A stretch of 64,000 nt of DNA from Spirochaetales bacterium (lineage in GTDB: Bacteria > Spirochaetota > Spirochaetia > SZUA-6 > RPPD01), in assembly GCA_016929065.1 (NCBI GenBank), contig JAFGJO010000009.1:42730-106729 (forward strand). The letters are read 5' to 3'. The position numbers and the translations under genes are program-made. The notes under the pieces are model-generated. The model saw nothing but the letters and a program-made list of their open reading frames with translations, was not told where the DNA came from and made no database searches. This document shows positions 9,183-18,497 of this stretch, piece by piece. Numbering within the stretch: the first letter of the stretch is position 1; each line of letters starts with the position of its first letter.

Positions 9183-9665
9183 TCAGTATTTATACCCGAA
9201 TTTTCGAAGCAGATCGCGACGATCTTTTTTATCGGTTTCTGACTCGATTCCTTTTGGGGAAGAACCGTCAATCACTCCGATAATTCCCCGACCCTGGGCA
9301 GTTTGCATGACAATGATTTCAAGCGGATTGGCGGTGGCACAGAAAATATGTACAACTTCCTGGCAGAGTTTAATTTGTGTGAGGACGTTTATAGGAAAGG
9401 CATTTTTCAGTATGAGGAAAAAAGTGTGTCCGGCTCCCACTTTGGCGGCATTGGCCGCTGCGGTTTTTACCAGCTCCGGATTGTTTCCCTCGGTACGGAC
9501 AAGACAGGGGCCGGAAGCTTCACAAAATGCAAGGCCAAACAGCGCCTGCGGTACTGAAGAAATCACAATTTCTGAAATATCCTCGACTGTTTTAATAAAA
9601 TGCGACTGACCGACAATTATATTGCATCCTTCGGGAATCGCGATGCTGATTGATTTGGTTTCCAT
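9183..9665 (-). CDS. adenosine-specific kinase family protein (COG1839)
   Basis: A 160-residue cytoplasmic protein over its whole length like the PF04008/COG1839 family, annotated as adenosine-specific kinase: N-terminal IPEGCNIIVGQSHFIKTVEDI, then FGLAFCEASGPCLVR and the C-terminal TAQGRGIIGVIDG segment. The family is best known from archaea and anaerobic bacteria, and its activity has little direct evidence, so the name is a family label. A strong AGGAGG site precedes the ATG. It lies downstream of pheT on the same strand, separated by a 167-base gap with an inverted repeat. Confidence 0.8.
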   Translation of the reverse strand: METKSISIAIPEGCNIIVGQSHFIKTVEDISEIVISSVPQALFGLAFCEASGPCLVRTEGNNPELVKTAAANAAKVGAGHTFFLILKNAFPINVLTQIKLCQEVVHIFCATANPLEIIVMQTAQGRGIIGVIDGSSPKGIESETDKKDRRDLLRKFGYKY

Positions 9666-9715
9666 GGGGCCTCCTGTTTGTCATTCCAAAATTTGATCGG
9701 GGAATTTATTATGGC

Positions 9716-9764
9716 AATACTGTCATTTTAAACAGATTTTCGCTTTCGTAGGAATGACAGTATT
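9716..9764. repeat. inverted repeat, REP-like intergenic palindrome
   Basis: Perfect 12-bp arms AATACTGTCATT (9716-9727) and AATGACAGTATT (9753-9764) flank a 25-base centre containing CGCTTTCGTAGG. On the minus strand the motif GTCATTCC-TACGAAAGCG resembles the common class of REP-like intergenic palindromes (GTCATTCC..GAAAGC..). It has no T tract, so it is not an ordinary terminator. It fills the gap between pheT and the adenosine-kinase-family gene. Confidence 0.55.
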
Positions 9765-9832
9765 TGACAAAGAACACATGTATCGAAAAATAATGTTCTA
9801 TTCATCATATGGACAATTTGTCAGCAACGTAT

Positions 9833-11530
9833 TTATCCCCTGATTAAATCCAGGTTCACTTCGACGGCAATACAGGGCATGACTATATTCCAGGCTTCGA
9901 GTATTTCCGGATGTATTTCACCCATAAGCCCGACCTCTTTGTTCCCAAAAATGATCCGGGCAGAGCGGCCGCCTATAAACCGGGGGTCCTCAAGTGGTGC
10001 GAGTGTGTATTCTTTTCCCATATAAAAAAACAGGCCGGAAACAAGAGCGCTTGCCTCATTAAACCCGACTTCACTCTCGGCAACCAAAAAAGCAAGATGA
10101 TTTTCTGTTTTTGAGCCGTAATTCTCTGTACTGTCTTTTCGTGCAATTTTACCTGATTCGAAGATCCGGTGCGGATATACCGCATTCGCCGAAACCGATT
10201 CTGACATCAGCAGATTGGGAAGGATGGAATTGCGTACAATTTCATAGTTCTCGGTCATGGGGTTGAGGATTTCAATGACGTCTGTACCGGGGATTTTCAT
10301 TTTCTCGATAAAATCCTTTTTTGAACCCAGGTAGTTGTATATCATTTCCTGAAATCCAAGGCCGGTCATTATTTCCCGTGCCTTTCGGGAAAACTCTTCC
10401 TGCGGACTCAGGCGGCCGACGGTAAAGTCCTTCGGCATGACCGGGGTAAACGCCTTGAGCCCCTTGCCCATGACGATTTCTTCGATGATATCGACCGGAT
10501 GCATAAAATCATTTCGAAACTCCGGGGGAGCGAGAATAATGGAGTTTTTGTCAATTCGAACCGGATTGCCCATCCGTTCAATCGCTTTTGCCGCCTCATC
10601 GACTGATATAACGTCTCCGAGCAGCTTTATTGCATCCTCAATATTCAGTTGTATTTCTTTCTGGAAATAAAACGGAGTGGTAATCTCTTTTCCATAGGGA
10701 GTATCATACGGGTATACCACCGTGACCGGTTCGATGCTGTACCCCGCATCTGCGAGATCACAGGCAACAACCGAACAGGCGAGAAGCAGCGTGTCGATAT
10801 CAGTCCCGGTCAGTTCCACAAACAGTTTTTCATCTCCCACTTTAACCGCCCCGAGTTTTGCACTGTTGATGATCGGCGGAAAACTCAACACCTCACCGTT
10901 CGCATCTGTTAAAAACGGATAACGGGGAAAATCTTTCACAATCAAACCAAATTCAATCCCCTTTGGATGCTGTTCACAGATTTCCCGCAGCGACAATTCC
11001 CTGTCGAACTCCAGCGGGACAAACATTGTTTTGTCGGGATCTGCAGCTGAATACTGGATGGGATATGATATAATATTTTCCCGATACACTCCCATTGCAA
11101 TGGTTTTTCGTTTGCTGCCGTAATTGCCGCAGAGTTTTTCCTGGGACTGAATGAGATCGATCAGATGCGCATCATCGATTTTCGGCCCGGTTGCCACGAA
11201 TGCTGCAATAAAAGGGCGGATGTTTTTCAGATTTTTATCAACGATGATTTTCTTTTTTTCGTTTTTCTGCTGTTTTGCCTGTGTTGAGAAAAAACCGTAT
11301 GCTTTTCTTTTTTCGCCGCGGTAACAGGCGAGCTGGCGCGCGAGTCCCATCGTCGACCATAAGTCGGGGCGGTTGGTGTCATTGAGTTCTATTTTTAACA
11401 CGCCGGAAGCGTCATCGATTTCATCAAGCTCGCCTTTTGCGCATTCCAGTATGTCGACCAGTTCATCAGGGGTAAGTTTTTTCCCGACCTGGGAGTAAAA
11501 TATATCTCTGTTTACTTCAATTTTTGGCAC
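9833..11530 (-). CDS. pheT: phenylalanyl-tRNA synthetase beta subunit, archaeal type
   Basis: A 565-residue subunit, much shorter than the roughly 800-residue bacterial PheT because the tRNA-binding and anticodon-binding extensions are absent; this is the archaeal/eukaryal form. The N-terminus MPKIEVNRDIFYSQVGKKLT is family-typical, B3/4-like editing region about 90-255, B5 about 270-350 (PPEFRNDFMHPVDIIEEI), and the pseudo-catalytic core follows to the end. It forms the alpha2-beta2 enzyme with PheS, encoded three bases upstream in the same operon. Spirochaetes are a known bacterial group carrying this form by ancient transfer. Confidence 0.93.
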   Translation of the reverse strand: MPKIEVNRDIFYSQVGKKLTPDELVDILECAKGELDEIDDASGVLKIELNDTNRPDLWSTMGLARQLACYRGEKRKAYGFFSTQAKQQKNEKKKIIVDKNLKNIRPFIAAFVATGPKIDDAHLIDLIQSQEKLCGNYGSKRKTIAMGVYRENIISYPIQYSAADPDKTMFVPLEFDRELSLREICEQHPKGIEFGLIVKDFPRYPFLTDANGEVLSFPPIINSAKLGAVKVGDEKLFVELTGTDIDTLLLACSVVACDLADAGYSIEPVTVVYPYDTPYGKEITTPFYFQKEIQLNIEDAIKLLGDVISVDEAAKAIERMGNPVRIDKNSIILAPPEFRNDFMHPVDIIEEIVMGKGLKAFTPVMPKDFTVGRLSPQEEFSRKAREIMTGLGFQEMIYNYLGSKKDFIEKMKIPGTDVIEILNPMTENYEIVRNSILPNLLMSESVSANAVYPHRIFESGKIARKDSTENYGSKTENHLAFLVAESEVGFNEASALVSGLFFYMGKEYTLAPLEDPRFIGGRSARIIFGNKEVGLMGEIHPEILEAWNIVMPCIAVEVNLDLIRG

Positions 11531-11533
11531 AAT

Positions 11534-13081
11534 CTAACTCCTTCTGCGTAAACGAACTTCTTCAATATCAAAAGAAAAAAGATCACGGAGATCTTTCAGT
11601 CCCAGCGACATGAGCGCCATCCGGTCGATCCCGAGGCCCCATGCCAGTACCGGTACATCTATCCCGAGCGGTTTGGTGACCTCGGGCCGGAAAATACCGG
11701 CTCCGCCGAGTTCAAACCAGCCGAGGATTGGATGTTTGATATGGACCTCCACCGAGGGTTCGGTGAACGGGAAATAGGCAGGAACATATTTTACTTCTTT
11801 TGCGCCGGCGACTTCTTCGGCAAACATTTTCAGCAAACCAAGTAGCGTTTTAAGGTTGACGCTGTCGCCCAGAACAATTCCTTCCGTCTGGTAGAAGTCG
11901 GCAAGATGGGTTGCATCGACCTTGTCGTAACGGAAACAGCGGGCAACGCCAAAATATTTTCCCGGTATTTTGGCAGTCGTCAGTGCTTTTGCGGACAGTA
12001 CGGTTCCCTGACTGCGGAGAATCAGTTTTTTTGTAAAATTGCGGTCAAATTTATAGCACCAGCCACGGCTGCCTGTTTTCCAGCCATTTTCATGGGTTGA
12101 AGCGACATTTGAAAGGAACGGCTCATCAATTTCTTTTGCATGGGTTGGTTCTTTTATATAGTACACATCATGGATGTCCCGCGCGGGGTGAAACTGCGGC
12201 ATAAACAATGCATCAGAGTTCCAGAACTCAGTCTCCACCAGTGGGCCGTCATACTCTTCGAATCCCAGCGAGGTCAGCTGGTCTTTGAGTTTGTCAAGAA
12301 AATCGACATAGGGAGACTTGCGGCCCAGCAGCACGCGTACCGGAGCAGTATTGATATTGTAGCTGCGGAATCCCTTTTTTCGCCAATCACCGCTACGGAT
12401 GATATCCGGAGTCAATGTTCCAATCTCATCACCGGTGAGGCCACTGTCTTTTAATGCCGCGACGGTTGCCGGATATGTATTGGTAAAGGCATATTCCACC
12501 ACATCCCGTTCGGACATTTTCAAAATACCGGAGGCAGCACCGCGTTTTTTTCCGTGTTCTTTTGCTGCTGCAACAAGACCGGCAGGAAGTTCATCTTCCA
12601 CAACACTTTCCTTTTGTGCACAGAACTCAAGAAGATCCTTAATCGGAGTGATGACCGCAAGTTTTGCTATATCCCTGATGACGGCCTTTTTGGCTTCGTT
12701 CATTTCCAGAACACCGTTTTTTGAGAGAAGCCCGAAGGCTGAACCGACATCCTTGTTTTCAAGTCCGAGCTTGCTGGCAATTTCCGGCAGCGAAAGCTCT
12801 TTCTCTTTTTCGATGAGCGAAACAATCCGTTCTTCCGGGGTCCCCTTCTGTCGGTAATCATGGCCAAGCCCGGTGAGTGTATAGGAAATGACCGTTCTCC
12901 GGCTTTTTTCCTTGAGAATATTTTTTTGTTCAAGCCAGCTGATGGCCTGATTGCTTTGCCCAATGTTATACTGCAGTTTATCCATTAATAAGGCCGAGGT
13001 AATGAGCGTATTCTGCCCAAATGACAAAAGCACTTTTACTTCGAGCGGATGGAGTGTTGAAATAATACTGGCTGTGTCCAT
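11534..13081 (-). CDS. pheS: phenylalanyl-tRNA synthetase alpha subunit, archaeal type
   Basis: A 515-residue class II aminoacyl-tRNA synthetase subunit. The N-terminal 200 residues are winged-helix DNA/tRNA-binding-like repeats (typical of the archaeal/eukaryal form); the catalytic core follows with motif 2 (FGVARCFRYDKVDATHL) and motif 3 (GWFELGGAGIFRPE, WGLGIDRMALM). The ATG at 13081 starts MDTASIISTLHPLEVKVLL and has a GGAAG ribosome site; an in-frame ATG 75 bases further upstream adds residues not typical of the family. It attaches phenylalanine to its tRNA together with PheT. Confidence 0.93.
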   Translation of the reverse strand: MDTASIISTLHPLEVKVLLSFGQNTLITSALLMDKLQYNIGQSNQAISWLEQKNILKEKSRRTVISYTLTGLGHDYRQKGTPEERIVSLIEKEKELSLPEIASKLGLENKDVGSAFGLLSKNGVLEMNEAKKAVIRDIAKLAVITPIKDLLEFCAQKESVVEDELPAGLVAAAKEHGKKRGAASGILKMSERDVVEYAFTNTYPATVAALKDSGLTGDEIGTLTPDIIRSGDWRKKGFRSYNINTAPVRVLLGRKSPYVDFLDKLKDQLTSLGFEEYDGPLVETEFWNSDALFMPQFHPARDIHDVYYIKEPTHAKEIDEPFLSNVASTHENGWKTGSRGWCYKFDRNFTKKLILRSQGTVLSAKALTTAKIPGKYFGVARCFRYDKVDATHLADFYQTEGIVLGDSVNLKTLLGLLKMFAEEVAGAKEVKYVPAYFPFTEPSVEVHIKHPILGWFELGGAGIFRPEVTKPLGIDVPVLAWGLGIDRMALMSLGLKDLRDLFSFDIEEVRLRRRS

Positions 13082-13194
13082 AGTTACTTCCAATCCTTGT
13101 GATTTCTGTTTAGTAAAACCTTGCGGGAACTCATGATCAATAAAAAGAAAGAACAAGATTCATTATTCTATATAAAGCACATTCACTCTGCTTT

Positions 13195-13452
13195 TTATAA
13201 ATCATCAAATTCGCGGTGTGCCGATTTCTGTACTTCTTCGTAGCGAGCACCTTCATCGATTAAAAGCGATATTTTTTCCCAGGTTTTTTTGTCCATACTA
13301 AAGCCTTCCTTGAGCGCGGTGGACGGATCAACAGGTTTTTTCAGGTTTCCCTTGATAAAAAAACCGACACCTTTGTCAAAGACAACTTTTTTTCCGGAAA
13401 TCTCGCATTTTCCTTCAACTGGATCATCGAGGAGTACCATTATAATGTTCAT
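13195..13452 (-). CDS. small protein of unknown function
   Basis: An 85-residue charged soluble protein, not recognised. It has a short beta-rich N-terminal part (GKKVVFDKGVGFFIKGNL) and a helical C-terminal part (TWEKISLLIDEGARYEEV). A good AAGGAGAG ribosome site upstream of the ATG supports it as a real gene. It lies between valS and pheS on the same strand, with 87 bases to valS and 113 to the pheS start, so it may be part of the same transcript. No function is proposed. Confidence 0.6.
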   Translation of the reverse strand: MNIIMVLLDDPVEGKCEISGKKVVFDKGVGFFIKGNLKKPVDPSTALKEGFSMDKKTWEKISLLIDEGARYEEVQKSAHREFDDL

Positions 13453-13539
13453 GCCCGGCTCTCCTTGTTGTATTAAATGAAGCCCGTATCGAATGAAAGT
13501 ACCTGTCGACCGGGACCCGATTCAAACGTACCACAGCAC

Positions 13540-16500
13540 CTAAACATTTTCAAGCGCTTTCAAATTTTCCAGCACTGTCGCCAGTTGGAGCCTGTAATCA
13601 GCGAGTTTGTTTCGCTGAACCTGTACCACATCGGCGGGAGCGCGGTCGACAAAACTTTTGTTATCGAGTTTCTTTTTTACAAAATCGATTTCTTTTTCAA
13701 TTTTCTCTTTTTCCCCGCTTAATCGCAGCTTCTCCTTTGCATTGTCAATGATATCATGAATAAAAATGGTGATGTCTCCGAATATTTGTATTGCGTCTCC
13801 CTGTTTGCGGACAGCTTCCGAATCAAAAAGCAGAGACTTTAATCCTGCCAGAGTTTCGATGAGTTTTTGATTGTCTTTCAAAATCGCTGCGGTTTTGTCC
13901 GGGAGTTTAAGGGTCACCGAAATTTCATCACGGGGCCCAAGCTGCCGTTCTGCGCGGATTTCACGGATTCCCCGAATTATTGACTGCATTGTTTGGAATG
14001 ATTCCCGGACAACGGTATTTTCAAAATCAGTCAACGGTGCAGGCCAGGATGCAGAGATCACGCTGCTGCTTGCTGAACATTGAAGGATTGTGCCGATTGA
14101 GCGGTTCGGGACAATATCTCCCAGAAGCTGCCACAGATATTCTGTAATAAAGGGGACAAAGGGATGCAGAAGCCTGAGTGTCTGGTCCAGAACAAAGGCG
14201 AGTGTTGCATATGCGGCTTCGGCATTTGACGACTTTCCTGAAACTCTTGGTTTGATCGCTTCCAGATACCAGTCGCAGAATGATCCCCAGAAGAAATCCC
14301 GTATTGCATTCAGTGCAGAGCTTGGATTGTAATCCTCCAGGCCCTTTTGTGTTTCCTTTATTGCGAAGGAAAGTTCGCCTAAAATCCATGAATCCTCCAG
14401 ATTCAGCTGTGTCGGCATGGGGATATTTTCTGTACGTGAGGCGAGATTGATAAAGGCAAAACGGGCTGAGTTCCACAATTTGGTGCAGAAACTGCGGCCG
14501 ATTTCAAACCGTTCGCTGAACGGTTTTGCCTGCGGGAGATCGGGTAATGTACCCAATACGTCAAATTCCTTTCCGCACGCAGCCTTGTCCTGCGATCCAT
14601 CGGGTTGTTTTCCGCAGACATAACTGAAGATCGTTGAACCGTGGACCGTGTTCCCCAGGTCGTTGGCAAAGCCGCATGACGGGCAGACGGCGGTCACTGG
14701 AAGACGGATATCCTGTGTACCGGTCTGCATGTCGCAGAGCACATAGCGCATGGCATCGGTCCCGTAGGATTCAATAATGTCGACAGGGTCAATCCCGTTT
14801 CCCTTGGATTTGCTCATCCGCACGCCCTTGCCGTCCAGAATGTTTGCGTGAATAAACACATCGGTAAACGGGATGTCGCCAAGACAGTACAACCCGGCAA
14901 GGACCATCCGGGCAACCCAGAGGGTAATAATGTCGCGTGCAGTGACCAGACAGCTTCCCGGGTAGTAGTAGTCAAGACAGTCGACATTCCCGTTTACTTC
15001 TCCCAGGGGGGCCTGGCCGGGTTCAAGCGGTGCAGTGGCAGGGTTTGGCCAGCCGAGGGTGGAGAAAGGCCAGAGCGCCGATGAAAACCAGGTATCCAGA
15101 ACATCGTTGTCCTGTAGAAAACCGTTTTTTTCACATATGTCAATTAATTCAGGGATATCCTCCAGCAGACAGATATCAATCCAGTAGGTTTCATCTGTAT
15201 TTCCCCTGATTTCAGGAAAAGCGGGGAGGCTGCTCCCCCTGACGATTACCCGCTGTTCCGATTCGGTCCCGCGGATGGTGACAAGGAGCACTTCGTTGTC
15301 CCTGAACCGGGCAGCAAGGAGTGTTCCCAGCGCTGCAAACACCGGTTCTTTTTCAAGGTCGGCTTTCGAAAGTTCTTTGGCCCATACCGGAATGCGGTGC
15401 CCCCACCACAATTGCCGCGAGATCGGCCAGTCGCGTTTTTCGGACAGCCAGTCAAGATAGGTTTTTGTGTACCGTTCGGGGTGTATGTTTACCCGCTTGC
15501 CTGTCACCGCGTCCATGGCCGCCTGGACCAGCCCTGGTGCCGTAAATTCCTTGTTTGTGCCCCGGCCCATGACAATGCCGCCTTCCACATCGCCCATATG
15601 CACAAACCACTGATCCGACAAATACGGTTCAACTGGTGTTTTGCTTCGGTCGGAGTGCCCGATTTCAACCTCTCGGTCTTCTGTTTTTGGAAGGAGATTT
15701 AATTTTTTCAAATCTTCGACAACTTTATTGCGTGCTTTAAACCGGTCAAGGTTCTGATAGGGGCCGGCAGATTCGTTGAGGGTCCCGTCGGGATTCAGAA
15801 TATTGATGATGCCGATATGGTCGCGGTGACGTGTCCAAACCGCGTAGTCGTTGTGATCGTGTGCCGGGGTAATTTTTACACACCCCGAGCCGAGTTCCGG
15901 TTTTGCCCATTCGTCGGTGATCAGGGGAATGGGGCGGTCGAGAAGCGGGAGATTGACCATCCGGCCGTCACGCGCCATATCTCTGAGCAGGATCAGCGAG
16001 GGAAGGAGGGTGGTTGCACGGCTGTTCAATTCCTCAAGTTTTAATTCCAGTTCCGGAGTGGGGGCGGCTCTCAATTCCGCTTTGATTTCTTCGATATATT
16101 TTTTCAGGGCAGTTTCGGGATCGGGATGCACGGCCACCGCGGTGTCGCCGAGCATTGTTTCCGGCCGGGTCGTTGCCACACTGACATATTCAGGTTCACC
16201 CTTTTTCGGATTGATCACCGGATACAGCAGGTGCCAGAAATGCCCCTGAATGGTCTCGTAGTACATTTCATCGTCCGAGATGGTTGTCCGAAGGAACGGG
16301 TCCCAGTTCACCAGCCGCTTCCCCCGGAAAATGAGACCGTCTGCAAACATTTTAAAGAAGGCATGCCGAACCGCGCGCGCGCAGATTTTGTCCATGGTGA
16401 AACGCTGACGGTCCCAGTCGCAGCTGCATCCCATTCTTTGCTGCTGTTCGATAATCCGCGTCTGGTACTGGTCTTTCCACTGCCATATTTTATTGATGAG

Positions 16501-16842
16501 GCCTTCACGGCCGATGTCGTGCCGGGTAATTCCTTCAAGTTCTTTGAGCCGTTTTTCCACGACAGCCTGAGTCGCAATCCCGGCATGGTCGGTTCCGGGC
16601 ATCCAGAGCGTGTTATGACCCATCATGCGGTGCCAGCGGATCAAAAGGTCCTGCATGACATTATCCATCGCATGCCCCATGTGCAGGGCGCCGGTGACAT
16701 TGGGAAGCGGCATCATGATGACATACCGATCATTTTTTTTCCGGGAATCAGGCTGGGCATGGAATGCCCGGGTTTTCATCCAGTTTTCGGAGATGGATTT
16801 TTCAATCTCAAGAGAATTATACGTTTTCGGCAGTTCTTTCAT
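13540..16842 (-). CDS. valS: valyl-tRNA synthetase with zinc-ribbon-like insert
   Basis: A class I synthetase of 1100 residues, longer than the usual 880-950. The HIGH motif is HMGH (about 54), KMSKS is at about 675, the WWGHRIPVW and VLDTWFSSALWPF segments are present, and a C-terminal coiled-coil arm ends the protein (KLRLSGEKEKIEKEIDFVKKK). Extra length comes from insertions in the editing domain, before VLDTWFSS, and after KMSKS at about residues 715-760, where CPSCG and two further Cys form a possible zinc ribbon. An AGAAGGAA site supports the ATG. It charges tRNA-Val and edits threonine mischarging. Confidence 0.95.
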   Translation of the reverse strand: MKELPKTYNSLEIEKSISENWMKTRAFHAQPDSRKKNDRYVIMMPLPNVTGALHMGHAMDNVMQDLLIRWHRMMGHNTLWMPGTDHAGIATQAVVEKRLKELEGITRHDIGREGLINKIWQWKDQYQTRIIEQQQRMGCSCDWDRQRFTMDKICARAVRHAFFKMFADGLIFRGKRLVNWDPFLRTTISDDEMYYETIQGHFWHLLYPVINPKKGEPEYVSVATTRPETMLGDTAVAVHPDPETALKKYIEEIKAELRAAPTPELELKLEELNSRATTLLPSLILLRDMARDGRMVNLPLLDRPIPLITDEWAKPELGSGCVKITPAHDHNDYAVWTRHRDHIGIINILNPDGTLNESAGPYQNLDRFKARNKVVEDLKKLNLLPKTEDREVEIGHSDRSKTPVEPYLSDQWFVHMGDVEGGIVMGRGTNKEFTAPGLVQAAMDAVTGKRVNIHPERYTKTYLDWLSEKRDWPISRQLWWGHRIPVWAKELSKADLEKEPVFAALGTLLAARFRDNEVLLVTIRGTESEQRVIVRGSSLPAFPEIRGNTDETYWIDICLLEDIPELIDICEKNGFLQDNDVLDTWFSSALWPFSTLGWPNPATAPLEPGQAPLGEVNGNVDCLDYYYPGSCLVTARDIITLWVARMVLAGLYCLGDIPFTDVFIHANILDGKGVRMSKSKGNGIDPVDIIESYGTDAMRYVLCDMQTGTQDIRLPVTAVCPSCGFANDLGNTVHGSTIFSYVCGKQPDGSQDKAACGKEFDVLGTLPDLPQAKPFSERFEIGRSFCTKLWNSARFAFINLASRTENIPMPTQLNLEDSWILGELSFAIKETQKGLEDYNPSSALNAIRDFFWGSFCDWYLEAIKPRVSGKSSNAEAAYATLAFVLDQTLRLLHPFVPFITEYLWQLLGDIVPNRSIGTILQCSASSSVISASWPAPLTDFENTVVRESFQTMQSIIRGIREIRAERQLGPRDEISVTLKLPDKTAAILKDNQKLIETLAGLKSLLFDSEAVRKQGDAIQIFGDITIFIHDIIDNAKEKLRLSGEKEKIEKEIDFVKKKLDNKSFVDRAPADVVQVQRNKLADYRLQLATVLENLKALENV

Positions 16843-16981
16843 TTTCTGTTCCTTCTGTATATACTTGTATCCAGCAGACTGATAAATTGTAGATTGTGTT
16901 TCAAAATAACCGATTTTTCAGCACGGCTCAAGACATTTTTCCATATTTAACAGGGAATAGATGCATTGCCATGTCAAAGTA

Positions 16982-17010
16982 TTGCCGTTTTTAAACAATT
17001 TTTATATATT
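16982..17010 (+). promoter_or_regulatory. sigma-70-like promoter for the FmdB-type gene
   Basis: TTGCCG (16982-16987), 17-base spacer, TATATT (17005-17010), about 70 bases before the ATG at 17081. Confidence 0.5.
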
Positions 17011-17080
17011 ATGAACAAATCGTAACAGAATAGATTGATTTTACAGGAAATATTACGTCGCGAAACCAAGGAGAACGATA

Positions 17081-17332
17081 ATGCCTACATATGAATATGA
17101 ATGCACTGCCTGCGGGCACCGGTTTGAAGCGTTCCAGCGTATGACCGACAAACCTCTTTCAAAGTGTCCTGAATGCAAAAAGCCGGTCAAACGGCTGATT
17201 AGTGCAGGGCTCGGCATTATTTTCAAGGGAAGCGGTTTTTACTCTACCGACAATAAAAAATCCTCCTCTGCCGGCAGTACCTCTGCAACAAAAAAGGATT
17301 CAGGAAAAAAAGACAGCAAGGTTACAGCCTAA
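17081..17332 (+). CDS. FmdB-family zinc ribbon protein
   Basis: An 83-residue protein starting MPTYEYECTACGHRFEAFQ, with two CxxC pairs (CTAC, CPEC) that form a zinc ribbon, then the conserved GIIFKGSGFYSTD segment and a Ser/Lys-rich disordered tail. The family is named after FmdB, a putative regulator of formamidase/amidase genes, but most members are of unknown role. An AAGGAGA site precedes the start. Its TAA stop overlaps the TAG stop of the convergent thiI gene by sharing the bases CTAA. Confidence 0.9.
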   Translation: MPTYEYECTACGHRFEAFQRMTDKPLSKCPECKKPVKRLISAGLGIIFKGSGFYSTDNKKSSSAGSTSATKKDSGKKDSKVTA

Positions 17333-18492
17333 CTTCGAATTAATAGCTCAGCATCCCCGACCGCCTTCTGAATCAGTTCATTGGTTTGTAATGAATGAAA
17401 ATCATCTATAATCTCATCATACTTTGGCTTTATGAGCGGATGATCAGGGGCAAAAATGGTACAGCAGTCATCGAAGGGCTGGGTCGAGATATCAAAGGTA
17501 CCGAATTTCCGCGCTTTGAGAATAATTTCTTCCTTGTCCATTCCAATCAATGGACGGAAGACAGGCAAAGCGGAAAAACTTCCGGTAAAGCGCAGACTCT
17601 CCGGGGTTTGACTTGCAACCTGTCCCAGGCATTCTCCGGTGATCAGCGACGTGGCATGAATCCGCTCTGCCAGAAGATTTGCAATTTTCATCATATGTGC
17701 GCGTGAAAACAGGGTGATTGCTTTTACCGGTGCATGTTGGGCAATACACACCTGAATTTCACTGAAGTTGACTCCATAGAGCTTGAAGGAAGGAATATAC
17801 GTTCCAAGGACTTCTGCAAGCTGTTTCACCTTGTCTTTTGCTTTTTCGGAAGTATACGGGGGGGTGTGAAAATAAACTGCATCCACATACAGCCCCCGCT
17901 TTGCCATGAGCAGTCCTGCCACCGGTGAATCGATACCTCCGGAGAGCAGCAGCAGGCTGCGGCCATTACATCCTGCGGGCAGTCCCCGAAGCCCGGGAAA
18001 GGTCTCTCCGTACATATACACCTGTTCCCGCACTTCAATGGAGAGTGTCCAGTCCGGATTTTTCACATCCACGGTGAACTCGGGAAATGCGGTGCAGATA
18101 CCAGCACCTGTTTTGCAGGCGATTTCATATGAGGATAGCGGAAAGCTTTTATCGGTCCGGCGCGCTTCTATTTTGAATGTTCGTCCGGGATTGTTTTTTC
18201 TGTAGTTGCCTGCAAGCTGGATTGCAATCTCCTGTATTATATCAATGTTTTTCTGGCACGGTGTCGCTTTGCTGAAACCGACAAGGCCGAACACTGTGGA
18301 AAGAGCATGTTCAACCTGACGGGTATACTCTTTCTGCGTGTACAGGTATACACGGCCGGGTTTGTGGTCAATGCGGGCAGGAATGTCCTTGAGTTTTGCG
18401 AGGATATTTTTTCGCAGCTGTTTTTCAAAAAGTTTCCGGTTTTCGCCTTTCAGCGAAATTTCACCGTATTTTATCAGATACATGCTTTCCAT
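17329..18492 (-). CDS. thiI: tRNA 4-thiouridine synthetase ThiI
   Basis: A 387-residue protein: N-terminal ferredoxin-like and THUMP domains (about 1-165) and a PP-loop pyrophosphatase domain with LLLLSGGIDSP (Ser-Gly-Gly 184-186). There is no C-terminal rhodanese domain, as in most ThiI outside enterics. It adenylates U8 of tRNA and receives sulfur from a cysteine desulfurase, and can also serve thiamine thiazole formation. The upstream gene, five bases away on the same strand, is that desulfurase, which fits well. Confidence 0.93.
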   Translation of the reverse strand: MESMYLIKYGEISLKGENRKLFEKQLRKNILAKLKDIPARIDHKPGRVYLYTQKEYTRQVEHALSTVFGLVGFSKATPCQKNIDIIQEIAIQLAGNYRKNNPGRTFKIEARRTDKSFPLSSYEIACKTGAGICTAFPEFTVDVKNPDWTLSIEVREQVYMYGETFPGLRGLPAGCNGRSLLLLSGGIDSPVAGLLMAKRGLYVDAVYFHTPPYTSEKAKDKVKQLAEVLGTYIPSFKLYGVNFSEIQVCIAQHAPVKAITLFSRAHMMKIANLLAERIHATSLITGECLGQVASQTPESLRFTGSFSALPVFRPLIGMDKEEIILKARKFGTFDISTQPFDDCCTIFAPDHPLIKPKYDEIIDDFHSLQTNELIQKAVGDAELLIRS

Positions 18493-18497
18493 CAGGA

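Noticed and set aside
16126..16950. 274-residue plus-strand ORF opposite valS
   Set aside because: ValRS motifs on the minus strand explain this region fully; the long antisense frame is a codon-usage shadow.
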